A DNA stretch of 64,000 bases, taken from the NCBI GenBank assembly GCA_001898145.1, contig MKSR01000037.1, positions 1 through 64,000 of the forward strand, written 5' to 3'. The position numbers were made by a program, and so were the translations under genes. How positions within the stretch are numbered: the first letter of the stretch is position 1; the number at the start of each line of letters is the position of its first letter. The notes under the pieces are model-generated. The model saw only the letters and a program-made list of their open reading frames with translations. It did no database searches and was not told the origin of the DNA. Of the stretch, positions 16,371-24,921 are shown one piece after another. The stretch is from Dyadobacter sp. 50-39 (GTDB taxonomy: Bacteria > Bacteroidota > Bacteroidia > Cytophagales > Spirosomataceae).

Positions 16371-16514
16371 TTACCGGCGAATGCCGCAAGTAGTGCCGCT
16401 GGTCGTAATGGTGTCTGGACCGCCGTTTGGCTTTGGTGCGGCAGCACGCCGGGCAAGGTTTGCAATCACGCGCCTTTTTAGCTGGATTGGTTCATTGTTT
16501 TTTTGATTTTGCAT
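16371..16514 (-). CDS. Candidate class I lanthipeptide precursor (47 aa)
   Basis: A short gene missed by length cutoffs. It starts MQNQKNNEPIQLKRRVIANL; the segment LKRRVIANL matches the leader pattern of Bacteroidota lanthipeptide and GG-type natural-product precursors (L-x-K/R-x-x-I/V-A-x-L). An Ala/Arg/Pro stretch follows, then Gly31-Gly32 as a probable double-glycine cleavage site. The predicted core PDTITTSGTTCGIRR has five Thr, one Ser and one Cys, so dehydration of several residues and at most one (methyl)lanthionine ring are possible. It lies 102 bases downstream of the LytS-type kinase stop, on the same strand as LanB, and ends before a terminator (16315-16348). No C39 peptidase/ABC exporter is in the window. 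Family identity is inferred from pattern and context, not from a search. Confidence 0.75.
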   Translation of the reverse strand: MQNQKNNEPIQLKRRVIANLARRAAAPKPNGGPDTITTSGTTCGIRR

Positions 16515-16528
16515 CGGGCTTCAATTTA

Positions 16529-16550
16529 GGGCTGCATTTATGCAGTGCCC
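16529..16550 (-). promoter_or_regulatory. Hairpin/palindrome just upstream of the candidate lanA
   Basis: CTGCAT-TT-ATGCAG (16532-16545) is a perfect 6-bp inverted repeat, extended by GGGC/GCCC with a small bulge. It ends about 15 bases before the precursor ATG. It could be an operator or a 5'-UTR hairpin that separates lanA expression from the upstream kinase transcript. Confidence 0.4.
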
Positions 16551-16616
16551 AAATCACGCCGCTTTTAGCTTGAAGGCAAAGATTAATAGATCAGTCGCTG
16601 AGATAAAGTATACCGA

Positions 16617-17756
16617 TCAGCCGATTAACGGGAATTGCAGGTACACCAAAAAGCTCAGGGGCCTCTCAGTTATTTTCAGCTGATGTCTTCCAGGGAAATA
16701 GGCTTCCAGCCTCCTTCGTAAGTTAACAAGCCCCAGTCCGCTTCTGCTTGTCTTTTCTTGTTCGCTTGGCGTGCTTGACGGTTTTGTGTTGAATACCTGC
16801 AATGTTATGCTACCGTCGTAGATCTGACATGTGATCTTTACGTAGGACGGCTCATCGGTGGCATGAACCCCATGTTTGAGCGCGTTCTCGACCAGGGTCG
16901 TAATAAGAAGCGTGGGTACGCTCCCGCTGGTGGTCGTTTGTCCTTCCACCTCAAAGACGATTTGGCTCCGGCGGCTGGTGCGCATCGCTTCTAAGGCGAG
17001 ATACTTTGAAATAAATTCAAGTTCTGTTTGAATCAGAACGAATTCGCTACGGGCCTGATAAAGGGTAAATCCGATCAGATCTGCCGCTTGAACCAGATAC
17101 TCCGAACCCTTGGCTGAATAGGTGCCCACCTCAACGCTGGCCGCATTAATCACATTGAACACGAAATGTGAATCTAGCTGCGCCCGAAGCGCTGTAAGCT
17201 CTTCTTGCAGCTTTTGCTTTTGAAGTTCCGAGTTTTTAAGATCAGCCATTGCGCCGAGCCTAATCCACTTGAGCCCGAAGGGAAGTGCAAGAAGCTGCAT
17301 GTCCATTAAATCGTAGACGAATACGTAGTAGTCAGCTTTCTTTACGGGTATCCAGCTTCTAAGATAATAGCTGCCGATGGGTTTGAAATTTCTGGGAAGG
17401 TTTTCAAGGCCAAATTGGTTTTCGTAGAAGTGATAAAGCGGCTTTGTGACAAGGTGCATGGCTGCTAGGCATACAGCAAAGCCGAGCAAAGGACTGTACC
17501 ACGAATAAGACAGCTGGCCAATCAAAGACAAACACATCAGGGTCAAATAATATATCGGTATAAATCTGGCGTAATAAAGCAGGTATGCCAGTCTGGTGTC
17601 GTAGCTGTATATCCTTTCGGGAAAGATGGGTAAAAAAAATACCATATGATAGCAGATAAAGGCAGTCCAGAAGGCCAGATGGCCAGCTACGCGCATGGGC
17701 GAGCTGGCCGGCAACAATAGTTGCCTGTAAATACTGTTGGCACTACTTGTTTTCAT
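16617..17756 (-). CDS. LytS-type sensor histidine kinase
   Basis: Membrane histidine kinase of 379 residues. Four hydrophobic segments (about 22-42, 50-70, 75-95, 98-115) form the sensor part; a short coiled coil (LKNSELQKQKLQEELTALRA) leads into the His_kinase domain, with the phospho-acceptor region DSHFVFNVINAAS. The ATP-binding part has LVENALKHGVHATD (N box) and SGLGLVNLRRRLEAY (G box). It overlaps the upstream response-regulator gene by ATGA (17753-17756), so the two are co-translated. It sits between the LanB/regulator genes and the candidate precursor, so it may sense the peptide or an envelope signal and control the locus. Confidence 0.93.
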   Translation of the reverse strand: MKTSSANSIYRQLLLPASSPMRVAGHLAFWTAFICYHMVFFLPIFPERIYSYDTRLAYLLYYARFIPIYYLTLMCLSLIGQLSYSWYSPLLGFAVCLAAMHLVTKPLYHFYENQFGLENLPRNFKPIGSYYLRSWIPVKKADYYVFVYDLMDMQLLALPFGLKWIRLGAMADLKNSELQKQKLQEELTALRAQLDSHFVFNVINAASVEVGTYSAKGSEYLVQAADLIGFTLYQARSEFVLIQTELEFISKYLALEAMRTSRRSQIVFEVEGQTTTSGSVPTLLITTLVENALKHGVHATDEPSYVKITCQIYDGSITLQVFNTKPSSTPSEQEKTSRSGLGLVNLRRRLEAYFPGRHQLKITERPLSFLVYLQFPLIG

Positions 17757-18550
17757 AGCCGCCTCTTTCGGTTTAATAACTTCTCGATCACGCTTTCCTT
17801 GTTTTTGCTGGCCGGGATGGTAAAATTTACGCCGTCAGGCATTTTGAGCGTGTTGCCTTCGATGACCCGAATCGCTGAACGGTTTACAATATACGATCGG
17901 TGTATTCTTACAAATTCTGATGCGGGAAGCTTGCGCTCAATAGAGCCGATATTGCCCTTCACAACAATTACGCCCATTGAGCTGTGTACTTTCACATAGT
18001 CCTTTAATCCCTGGACGGCGTAAATTTCGTGCAGTTTAAAATGGTGGTGTTTCTTGCCAGAATAGATCCATATGGAGTCGTCCTCAAAGGGTAGCTGTGC
18101 TGCGGCTTGATCGTGATCGCTGTCGTCATCGGCTATGTAGACGGCTGAACCTTGAAGTTGAACAGCCTTTGCCATAAGCAGTTCTTTGGCCTTGGTGACT
18201 GCGCTGTTGAAGCGGCTCATGCTGAATGGTTTGAGCAGAAATGCGATTGCGTCATGCTCATAGCCCTCCAATGCATACTCGCGGAATGCGGTCGTCAAGA
18301 TAACCTGTGGTTTTGGGGAGTCAATCTTGCCGAGAAGCTCCAGGCCGCTGATGCCAGGCATCTTCACGTCAAGAAACAACAGGTCCGGCCTTTTTGCCCT
18401 TATCATTTCAATAGCCTGGGCGCTGCTGTAAGACTGGCCGGTAATTTTAAGCCAGGGAACTGATGCGATCAGCCGTTGCAAGGCGGCGTGAGAAGCCTGC
18501 TCATCGTCGATGATGAAACATGTAACCACAAAAGAAGAATTGGTGTCCAT
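17753..18550 (-). CDS. LytTR-family response regulator
   Basis: Response regulator of 265 residues: receiver domain (about 8-125) with acidic pair in CFIIDDEQ, phospho-Asp in LLFLDVKMPGISG and Lys in FLLKPFS; then a LytTR DNA-binding domain (about 160-262) with IYAVQGLKDYVKVHS and FVRIHRSYIVNRSAI. It is cotranscribed with the kinase through a 4-base overlap and lies 144 bases downstream of LanB. LytTR factors bind pairs of direct repeats; I did not find a convincing set in the short upstream gap. Likely regulator of LanB and the candidate precursor. Confidence 0.94.
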   Translation of the reverse strand: MDTNSSFVVTCFIIDDEQASHAALQRLIASVPWLKITGQSYSSAQAIEMIRAKRPDLLFLDVKMPGISGLELLGKIDSPKPQVILTTAFREYALEGYEHDAIAFLLKPFSMSRFNSAVTKAKELLMAKAVQLQGSAVYIADDDSDHDQAAAQLPFEDDSIWIYSGKKHHHFKLHEIYAVQGLKDYVKVHSSMGVIVVKGNIGSIERKLPASEFVRIHRSYIVNRSAIRVIEGNTLKMPDGVNFTIPASKNKESVIEKLLNRKRRL

Positions 18551-18694
18551 TTCGTTGAGTAGTTAAAGTGGATTCATACCGAATGGGCAAGAAGGGCTAA
18601 CAAGTTCAATTAAATAGTCTATCGGTTACAAATTACGAATAAGTGAGCCAAAATCAAAAGCCTAAAGAAGGATTTTGTTATGATATTCAAAAGA

Positions 18695-21600
18695 TTACCT
18701 GAAATGTCCAATAGTTTTTGTCGAGCGGTATTGTTTGCTTAAAAAATACAGCAGAATCATCTCCTGTTTCCGGTGTGCGCTTTCTAAAATCCGGTTGATA
18801 AACATATGCACGTAGCTTGCTATTTCGGGTAATGAAAGGCTGGCGGTGAGCAGCTCCCTGATTTTTTCAGAGCGGATTTTGAAATGATCCGATACTTTGA
18901 TGCACAATTCGGACGGGTTTGCAAGCGCCTGGTCAATAACGGGCCGAGTCTGCCTGTATTTGCGGTCAAGCTGGCGGGTAAATGTTTTGTCCTGAGACAA
19001 TTCCTGCATGAATTGAAGATAGGCGTTGCTGGCGAATGTCAGCTTTTGGTCTATGCTCATCTGAAAATCATCCAGTAAAGCATCGATTCCGATCAGTGCG
19101 GCCTGTAACCGTGCGGTGTCTTGGGCTTGGTGCTGCAATTCCGAAATGATTTCGATGCATGCAAGGCTATCGTAGTAAAAGATTGATTCTACACTTTCAT
19201 ATCCCAGGCTTGCATACCGTTCTAGCTCGCGCTCGTATGTGGCCGTCTGAATCTGCTCGATTCGGCTGCTATCAATCTGGCCTGTCAATGCCAGGTGTAG
19301 CCTTCCGAGCGCGATCTGCCAGTCTTCTTTCTTTGTGAGCATTACGCGCAGCCGGATATGGGAGCTGGGTTCAAAATAGCGTAGGAAATACCATTTGCGA
19401 ATCATCCCCTGTTCTGTGAGCGTCTTGCAAGCCGGAGCGATGCGGTTAAGCAGTATCGTGTCCAGTAAGGCGCACTCGGCATATATTTGAAGATAAAGCC
19501 ATTGGCTTCCCAAATGAAATAGTCGGGTATCAGCAAGGTCCGGTAAGAGTAGGGGACTGGCTTCTTGGCTGACCTTAACGATAGGCTTGAAAGCCAAGAC
19601 TAGCTCGTGGGCAAATCCTCCCATCAAATCAGCGTTAATCGAGCCGCTCACATCTGGTAAGTACTGTTGGATTTGGCTGATGCTTTGTTTTTGAAGCTGG
19701 ATAGCAAAGAGCTCCATAGAAAAACGGTTTTCACTATCAAAAAGCAGCAAATTATCCCCATGGCCAGCCTGGAAGTATCGGGGTATTTGAAGCTGCTGCT
19801 TTAAAGCGCTCCATTTTACCTGACAGCCAATGGCATTCAGAATGCGCTCTCGCAACACTGCGCAAACCGTCCATTTTGCAGGCGTTAAGATCAGATGCCG
19901 GTAGCTAATCATAGGAAGGAAAGAAAAATCTTCCAAGTGTTCCCAATCCCAACGCAGCAGCTCAATATCCTGATTGGCAACCTGGGAAAGAAACCGGTAG
20001 ACCGGCAGCCCTTGATGGTAGTTGTGTGCGGATGTGTTGTGAACAATAATTTGTTTGCCCAACCGGATGCTGGTCAATACAAATTTGCCTTCCTTGGAGA
20101 GTGAAACCAAAATGTCATTGATACTGATTTGATTTGCTTCTTTCAAGGTGGAATGCGCCAGATAGGGGATTTCGTATGGCCAAAGCCGGGGCCTGGCCAA
20201 AACGGCGGCTGCCCTGTCGTTTGGAATATGAGCGATTTCAGCATGAATGGCCTTCGCGTTTTCGCTAGCGATGAAATGGGCGGCACTCGTTAAGTAAGCA
20301 GTCAGTGCAGGGTCGTCTTGGGCGCACCTTGCCATTAGTTCCAGTCCCGACTGCCCGCCGGAAGCTTTTAGATAAAAAGCGAAGTGGCCGGCGTCCAACT
20401 CCTGCTGATTAGAGGCAATTAGTTCACCCAACCAGTATGTACCATGTTCACAAGGCGCCTCTTTGGAAATCTCCCTAAGATCGTAATCGTTGATTTCAAT
20501 ACGGTCTGTCCCGCTACGAAGCGCTCGATCGAGTAGCTGTTGTTTGAGTTTGCCAGCTGGGCTAGCCCCTGGCAACTGTTGGGTTTCGGTGAAGGTAAAT
20601 TCGAGCTGTTCCAGTAGTGATGGCGTCATCGAGCCTTGTATGCTGATCTGGGCATACTGGGTTCCCATCGGACTATCCATCAGCTCAGTGAGTGGCACTT
20701 GGCGCTGGCCGTGCACTGTTTTAAAGTTATTTTTGAGCTCATCAAAATAGGACGGATGTAGGCTATTTCTCCTAAGTAAGCCTTTGATGGCAGAGAATTC
20801 TTTTGCCAGCCGCTCTACTGCCTTTTTTTGCAGCGAAAAGCTAGCGGCTTTCATGGTGAGCTGTGCGCGGAAAAATGAAGCGCTGATGCTGTTAGGAACA
20901 AGGGCTGAAATTTGCCGGGCGGCACGGTCCAGTTCGGATGCGGATGTATGGGGTGAAAGATCATTGAGCATAGACCAGAGCTGTTTGATAGCTGTTGATC
21001 GGTACTGATGTTGATCTAAGTATGCCTTCAAGCGGTCCTGAAAGTCGGGACCTGTGATATTGTAGTTAAGCTCACTAACCAGAATGCCTGCGTCAACTGC
21101 CTCCTCAATGAACATAACAGCCTCACCCAGGCCGATTGAGCAAGCCATTAATTCCGTCAGCTCGACCTTCGATTTCCACTGTTTGGATGCCTGGATTAAT
21201 AGACTTAGGTGAGCAGAATAGGTAACTTCTATCAGGTTTTCTACTGCGTGCGCTCCCGCTGACGCGCGCTCGATGTAGCGGTAACCATTCCTTGAAGGGT
21301 ATAAGCTGCTATTAACCCTGTAAAGAGTGTGCCGATCTCCATTGATTTGCTCCTGCAAATAGCGAGCTATGTGACTGAGGACCTCAGGCTGAAAGCGGAT
21401 GCTCTTGGTGATGTTGCTTGCCTTCACGGAAGTCAGGTTTGTTTGACCTGAAAGCTTACCTGCCCCGGTCGCAGAGAAAAGGCCGAATGGGGTTGCTCTG
21501 GTGGTGATTCTGATTAAATATTTGTAGAGTGAGAACAGTATTTTGCGGCGCGTATTTTCCGGTGAATGAAATGAATACTGCGTGAGAGCTGCGTGAAGGG

Positions 21601-21772
21601 AGGGCGAGGCGATGTATATAGCATCACTAAAATCTGACTGCCGGAATAGCGCAAGCAGCAAAGTTTCCCACTTGTCAAAATCCGCACCGCTTTGAAGATG
21701 CAGCTGCAAAAGTGCTGAGATCGGCGTAGCTGCGCGTCTGATCAAAAAGAACTCGTAAGGCTCATTGTTCAT
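18695..21772 (-). CDS. LanB-type lantibiotic dehydratase, full length
   Basis: Class I LanB enzymes use glutamyl-tRNA to glutamylate Ser/Thr of a precursor peptide and then eliminate glutamate to give Dha/Dhb. At 1025 residues this is a full-length fused protein. The N-terminal glutamylation part has the hallmark RATPFGLFSATGAGKL (about residues 92-107) and FLSQVANQDIELLRWDWEHL further on; the C-terminal elimination domain (SpaB_C, about 745-1010) has SQWLYLQIYAECALLDTIL and WYFLRYFEPSSHIRLRVML, where the F-x-R-Y-x-x-P-x-x-H-[IL]-R-x-R motif is intact. It heads the minus-strand unit LanB - regulator - kinase - candidate lanA. The LanC-like protein is encoded about 5.5 kb away on the other strand. 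Confidence 0.92.
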   Translation of the reverse strand: MNNEPYEFFLIRRAATPISALLQLHLQSGADFDKWETLLLALFRQSDFSDAIYIASPSLHAALTQYSFHSPENTRRKILFSLYKYLIRITTRATPFGLFSATGAGKLSGQTNLTSVKASNITKSIRFQPEVLSHIARYLQEQINGDRHTLYRVNSSLYPSRNGYRYIERASAGAHAVENLIEVTYSAHLSLLIQASKQWKSKVELTELMACSIGLGEAVMFIEEAVDAGILVSELNYNITGPDFQDRLKAYLDQHQYRSTAIKQLWSMLNDLSPHTSASELDRAARQISALVPNSISASFFRAQLTMKAASFSLQKKAVERLAKEFSAIKGLLRRNSLHPSYFDELKNNFKTVHGQRQVPLTELMDSPMGTQYAQISIQGSMTPSLLEQLEFTFTETQQLPGASPAGKLKQQLLDRALRSGTDRIEINDYDLREISKEAPCEHGTYWLGELIASNQQELDAGHFAFYLKASGGQSGLELMARCAQDDPALTAYLTSAAHFIASENAKAIHAEIAHIPNDRAAAVLARPRLWPYEIPYLAHSTLKEANQISINDILVSLSKEGKFVLTSIRLGKQIIVHNTSAHNYHQGLPVYRFLSQVANQDIELLRWDWEHLEDFSFLPMISYRHLILTPAKWTVCAVLRERILNAIGCQVKWSALKQQLQIPRYFQAGHGDNLLLFDSENRFSMELFAIQLQKQSISQIQQYLPDVSGSINADLMGGFAHELVLAFKPIVKVSQEASPLLLPDLADTRLFHLGSQWLYLQIYAECALLDTILLNRIAPACKTLTEQGMIRKWYFLRYFEPSSHIRLRVMLTKKEDWQIALGRLHLALTGQIDSSRIEQIQTATYERELERYASLGYESVESIFYYDSLACIEIISELQHQAQDTARLQAALIGIDALLDDFQMSIDQKLTFASNAYLQFMQELSQDKTFTRQLDRKYRQTRPVIDQALANPSELCIKVSDHFKIRSEKIRELLTASLSLPEIASYVHMFINRILESAHRKQEMILLYFLSKQYRSTKTIGHFR

Positions 21773-23385
21773 TAGAAAGGCTTGTGCTTGGTGAATCAGC
21801 GAAGTACACCATTATAGGGCTTTGGTAGTAATTTAGTATACTATTTTATAGAATTTGTAGACCTTGGGCCAATTCAAGCCAAAGATGCCCTGACTTAAAA
21901 TAATGCAAGTCTTTTGAATTCAGGACGGCCACTCGGGGTGAAAACTGCATGGTTGACGAAATTGCGTAATATTCATCGCCAACCCGAATGGCGCCTAGAT
22001 CGCTAAAACCACCTGGTAAAAAGGGGTTTCCGTATGTACCGTCTCCCTGATCGCCTATACCCTGTCAAGCGTAAAATGCGTAAAAAATGAAAAAATTGCC
22101 GCTCGTGTAGGAAAGACATTGGAAATCAGATAGACAGGAGTATCTTTACAACGTAAATCAGGGGAAGCTCTTTTCCCATTTACGACATACATCCGAATGT
22201 TGCGACTCAGCAACAAGACGAGCTAAATCCACCGAGCCAGACGGGCTGGGGGATTTCACGTCTAAACTTGTATGTCGATGATTACCAAAACAATCTCTGC
22301 TTCTGAAATCGCAAAACTTAGAAAAGTTTGCAAACGTCTTGGCATGTTTAAAGCTGTATGCCAATTACTTTACGTTAGTTTCCGGATTGGAAAGGAAGTT
22401 GCTGAATTCCTCGGATGGATTTAAGATTTGTCTGTACAATCGTAACAGGTTGTGATACAGTGGGGTTATCGGCTTTTGACTGTTATGCCGATGCTCCGCC
22501 TGTTTCTCATATGTTCCCAGGCTCTGTTTGCCTAAACGGTCATTCTTTGTCTACATGCCGTGTGGTCGGCGTCACAGCACCGATTACCTGTGAATTAGCT
22601 TTCAAACGCATACGGCATTTATGGAGAGGATACGCCCCGGCTTAGACACTACGGGCAGGCCGGAAGTAAATCTCACCCTGGTAGTGTTCAGTGAAGTCCT
22701 GTCCAGTTATAAACTTCCACCCGCCGAGCACAGAAAAAAGCCCGGACCCGCAGGTGTCGTAGACACGGATGCACTATCTGCGGATAGGATGGGCGGTAAA
22801 TGAAATTTATTTACTTTCCTCAGATTTTTGAGGCAAAAATCACGAACCAAAAAGTGCCATAGCAGCTCAGAAATGGCAGTTAGGTTAATTTTTTTACAAT
22901 GCCGGGTATCATTTGTTTGTAAATATATTTACTGCGTAATTTTTACAGTGTAATCGTTAAGGTGTAAAAGAAAAACGCCTGACCGACATATGGGATCAAG
23001 GGTAATCGATCAGGGCCACTGCTGTATGATCTCTACCAACTTTCCTAGGGCTTGTAGAGAAACATAGATAAAGCCAGAAATTTCCGTAGCGACACCGATG
23101 ATTCGCTCAATGGGTAGCTTTGAACCAACTGGCTCGGGGCTACCTTTTTTCATGCGATGTTGCATGGATCAAATATATCCGTTCTCAATATATTCCGCAA
23201 TTACAATTTTAATTACAGTTTTTTTGGTAAGTCCTGTAACTATATAATAATCAAACTGTTGACATTTTATTTACATGGCCTAAGCCCGATAAAATTTTTT
23301 CTTACAAGGATGAGATTTTAGATTCTGTTGCTAAAAACCTGTAATTTTATTTCACATTTTTAGTTCAAAACTTCATCAACATAAC
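21773..23385. other. 1.6-kb region with little recognisable coding content
   Basis: Apart from the possible 47-aa peptide at 23010-23153, no protein family is recognisable. Open frames here (for example 22158-22364 minus and 22415-22645 plus) have no coding-like composition. From about 22800 onward the DNA becomes AT-rich with promoter-like runs. It probably marks a junction between the lanthipeptide-bearing segment and a different accessory block. Confidence 0.5.
23010..23153 (-). CDS. Possible 47-aa amphipathic peptide
   Basis: ATG-initiated frame that begins MKKGSPEPVGSKLPIERIIG and continues with alternating hydrophobic and small residues (ISGFIYVSLQALGKLVEII) ending QQWP; an in-frame ATG also lies 12 bases upstream (23165). 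A TATATTTG box (perfect TAnnTTTG) sits directly before the upstream ATG, with a TTG 20 bases further up, so transcription should start near the coding start. No Cys, so it is not an obvious lanthipeptide. No family recognised; a membrane-active or regulatory peptide is possible. Confidence 0.35.
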   Translation of the reverse strand: MKKGSPEPVGSKLPIERIIGVATEISGFIYVSLQALGKLVEIIQQWP

Positions 23386-23835
23386 ATGAAAAAGTACTCA
23401 CTGACGGCGCATGCGCTGCACAGTCGGTTACAGCTCGTCCATAATAAACTGGATGCTGAACCCAAGATGGATCCCTCCCAGGTGGTCATCCGAAATCTGA
23501 AAATATTTGAGAAGGCTGGCCAGTCGGTCGCAATGCATCACAATCAGCTGGCCACCAGAACCGAGTATCTCGAAGCTGCTGAATTGTTCCTTATGACAGT
23601 CGAAGGCTATGACGCCAAGCAGCCAACTAAGAAGGAAGAACTATATGTGGTTCTGGTACGGCTAATCGGGCATGAATGGTACCCGATGACGGAAGAAATG
23701 ATATCCGGTGGGAAGTCTAGCGAGGTCAGAACGATGACACAGGAAGAAGCTAAGAAGCTATATCTTAAGCTTTGTAGCCGGGGCAAGCCTTCGGATTACA
23801 GGGTATCAATATATACCCCTGATAATGTGCGCTAA
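23386..23835 (+). CDS. Hypothetical protein (149 aa)
   Basis: Soluble, lysine- and glutamate-rich protein with no signal peptide or membrane segment. The middle part LATRTEYLEAAELFLMTVEGYDAKQPTKKEELY looks helical. I do not recognise a family. The frame is intact with an upstream AT-rich promoter-like region, and it is followed by a small protein/nucleotidyltransferase pair on the same strand. Confidence 0.6.
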   Translation: MKKYSLTAHALHSRLQLVHNKLDAEPKMDPSQVVIRNLKIFEKAGQSVAMHHNQLATRTEYLEAAELFLMTVEGYDAKQPTKKEELYVVLVRLIGHEWYPMTEEMISGGKSSEVRTMTQEEAKKLYLKLCSRGKPSDYRVSIYTPDNVR

Positions 23836-23907
23836 TGATAATTTTATTGTGATTTTGCACCATATCTGTATATTTCAGTGTTCTATAACCAGGAAAGCAC
23901 TACCGCT

Positions 23908-24084
23908 ATGGAAAAGGTAAGGAAATACAGCAGTTTTGAGGCGATGAAGGACACTGCAACCAGCGGTACTGTCAGTGCTGCTGTACTCGCGGAACGGCAC
24001 AAAAAGTTTGAAATCTTCATGGATCTCTTGAGAGGAGACAATCCGCCTGAGAAATCGCAGCAACCCGTAAGGAAGCCAAAGTAA
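23908..24084 (+). CDS. Small protein preceding a nucleotidyltransferase
   Basis: About 58 residues, starting MEKVRKYSSFEAMKDT, highly charged, with a C-terminal Lys/Pro-rich tail. Proteins starting with a similar short pattern (K-x-Y-x-S-F-E-x-M-K) are often encoded directly before a minimal nucleotidyltransferase in Bacteroidota. The gap to the next gene is 11 bases. This suggests a two-gene module, possibly toxin-antitoxin-like, with this as the small partner. Start chosen at the ATG at 23908 rather than the earlier in-frame ATG at 23878. Confidence 0.6.
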   Translation: MEKVRKYSSFEAMKDTATSGTVSAAVLAERHKKFEIFMDLLRGDNPPEKSQQPVRKPK

Positions 24085-24095
24085 GGATTACCTGA

Positions 24096-24593
24096 ATGCT
24101 TGATTTCAATTCACTTCCCCGAATTATAACATCACTGAACGATCACAAGGTTGAATACATGATCGTCGGTGGCTTCGCTGTGTCTTATTACGGATACATC
24201 CGGGTCTCCATGGCCAGGAATACTAATCGGCCTGCCGATAAAGCTGACCTGGATATCTGGTACAACCCGACGTACGAAAACTACTTCAATCTTCTAAATG
24301 CTTTGGAAGCTGTACCGCTCGACGTTGAAAGACTGAAAGCAGAGCAGGACCCGAATCCGAAAAAGTCGTTTCTGAAATTCGACCTCGCCGATTGCACCCT
24401 GGATCTGAACCCGGCAATCCGGGCAGCGATCCGGTTCCGGGACGCTTACAACAGGCGTACCGCCTTCAAACGGAATGGGATGGAGATTTCCTTCATCGGC
24501 CTCGAAGACCTGATTGACGATAAAGAGATTATGGGTCGCCCGAAGGATATTATCGATATTCTCGAACTTAGGAAGTTGTATCCGAGCATTTAA
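24096..24593 (+). CDS. Nucleotidyltransferase-fold protein (MNT/AbiEii-like)
   Basis: A 165-residue protein of the polymerase-beta-type nucleotidyltransferase fold. The sequence HKVEYMIVGGFAVSYYGYIR (about 16-35) is the GG motif, and KADLDIWYNPT (about 50-60) supplies the acidic D-x-D metal ligands. A later FIGLEDLIDDKEIMGRPKDI (about 133-152) matches the family's conserved L-I-x-x-K-x-x-x-x-R-x-K-D segment. The spacing between the GG motif and D-x-D is longer than usual. The gene is coupled to the small protein at 23908-24084. A toxin, antitoxin or tRNA/protein-modifying role is inferred from the fold only. Confidence 0.85.
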   Translation: MLDFNSLPRIITSLNDHKVEYMIVGGFAVSYYGYIRVSMARNTNRPADKADLDIWYNPTYENYFNLLNALEAVPLDVERLKAEQDPNPKKSFLKFDLADCTLDLNPAIRAAIRFRDAYNRRTAFKRNGMEISFIGLEDLIDDKEIMGRPKDIIDILELRKLYPSI

Positions 24594-24599
24594 CATCTC

Positions 24600-24921
24600 C
24601 ACAGTTTTCGCGGATCTAAGATACACCCATCCGAAGAAGTGGCGTTTGGATATACCGGAGGATGTTGACCCCTTAAAATCCGGAATGTCTTGGAATGTTA
24701 GAGCTAAGGATTTGGTTAAACTCATTAAAGAAAATCCAAGCGCAACTTTCACCGTCGATAGTGACTGCTGGTGGATGACCGATAAAAGATGGAAACGAAA
24801 CTGCGTGTGGCAGCGAAGTTACCGAGTTGGGCGATGGTGGATATGGCTCTGGTCATTGCTATGGTGGGGACATTTTGGAAGCTCTGGCTAAAATAGTCGG
24901 CGTAAAGGTCGAAAGCGTATG
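24600..24921 (+). pseudogene. Frameshifted hypothetical gene
   Basis: Two frames join into one coherent protein: the first gives IPEDVDPLKSGMSWNVRAKD and FTVDSDCWWMTDK; after the A4 run at about 24782-24786 the next frame continues DGNETACGSEVTELGDGGYG and GGDILEALAKIVGVKVESV. Removing one A restores the frame. The start is not clear, since the first frame runs back into the nucleotidyltransferase gene. No family recognised. It is followed by a small gene with a 4-base ATGA overlap. Confidence 0.5.

Noticed and set aside
22158-22364. 68-aa minus-strand ORF in the 22-kb gap
   Set aside because: No family-like pattern, Cys and His scattered, no promoter or neighbour; probably a chance frame.
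22415-22645. 76-aa plus-strand ORF with several Cys and Thr, considered as a lanthipeptide precursor
   Set aside because: No leader-like helix, no GG, Cys spread from the N-terminus on, and no biosynthetic gene on the same strand.
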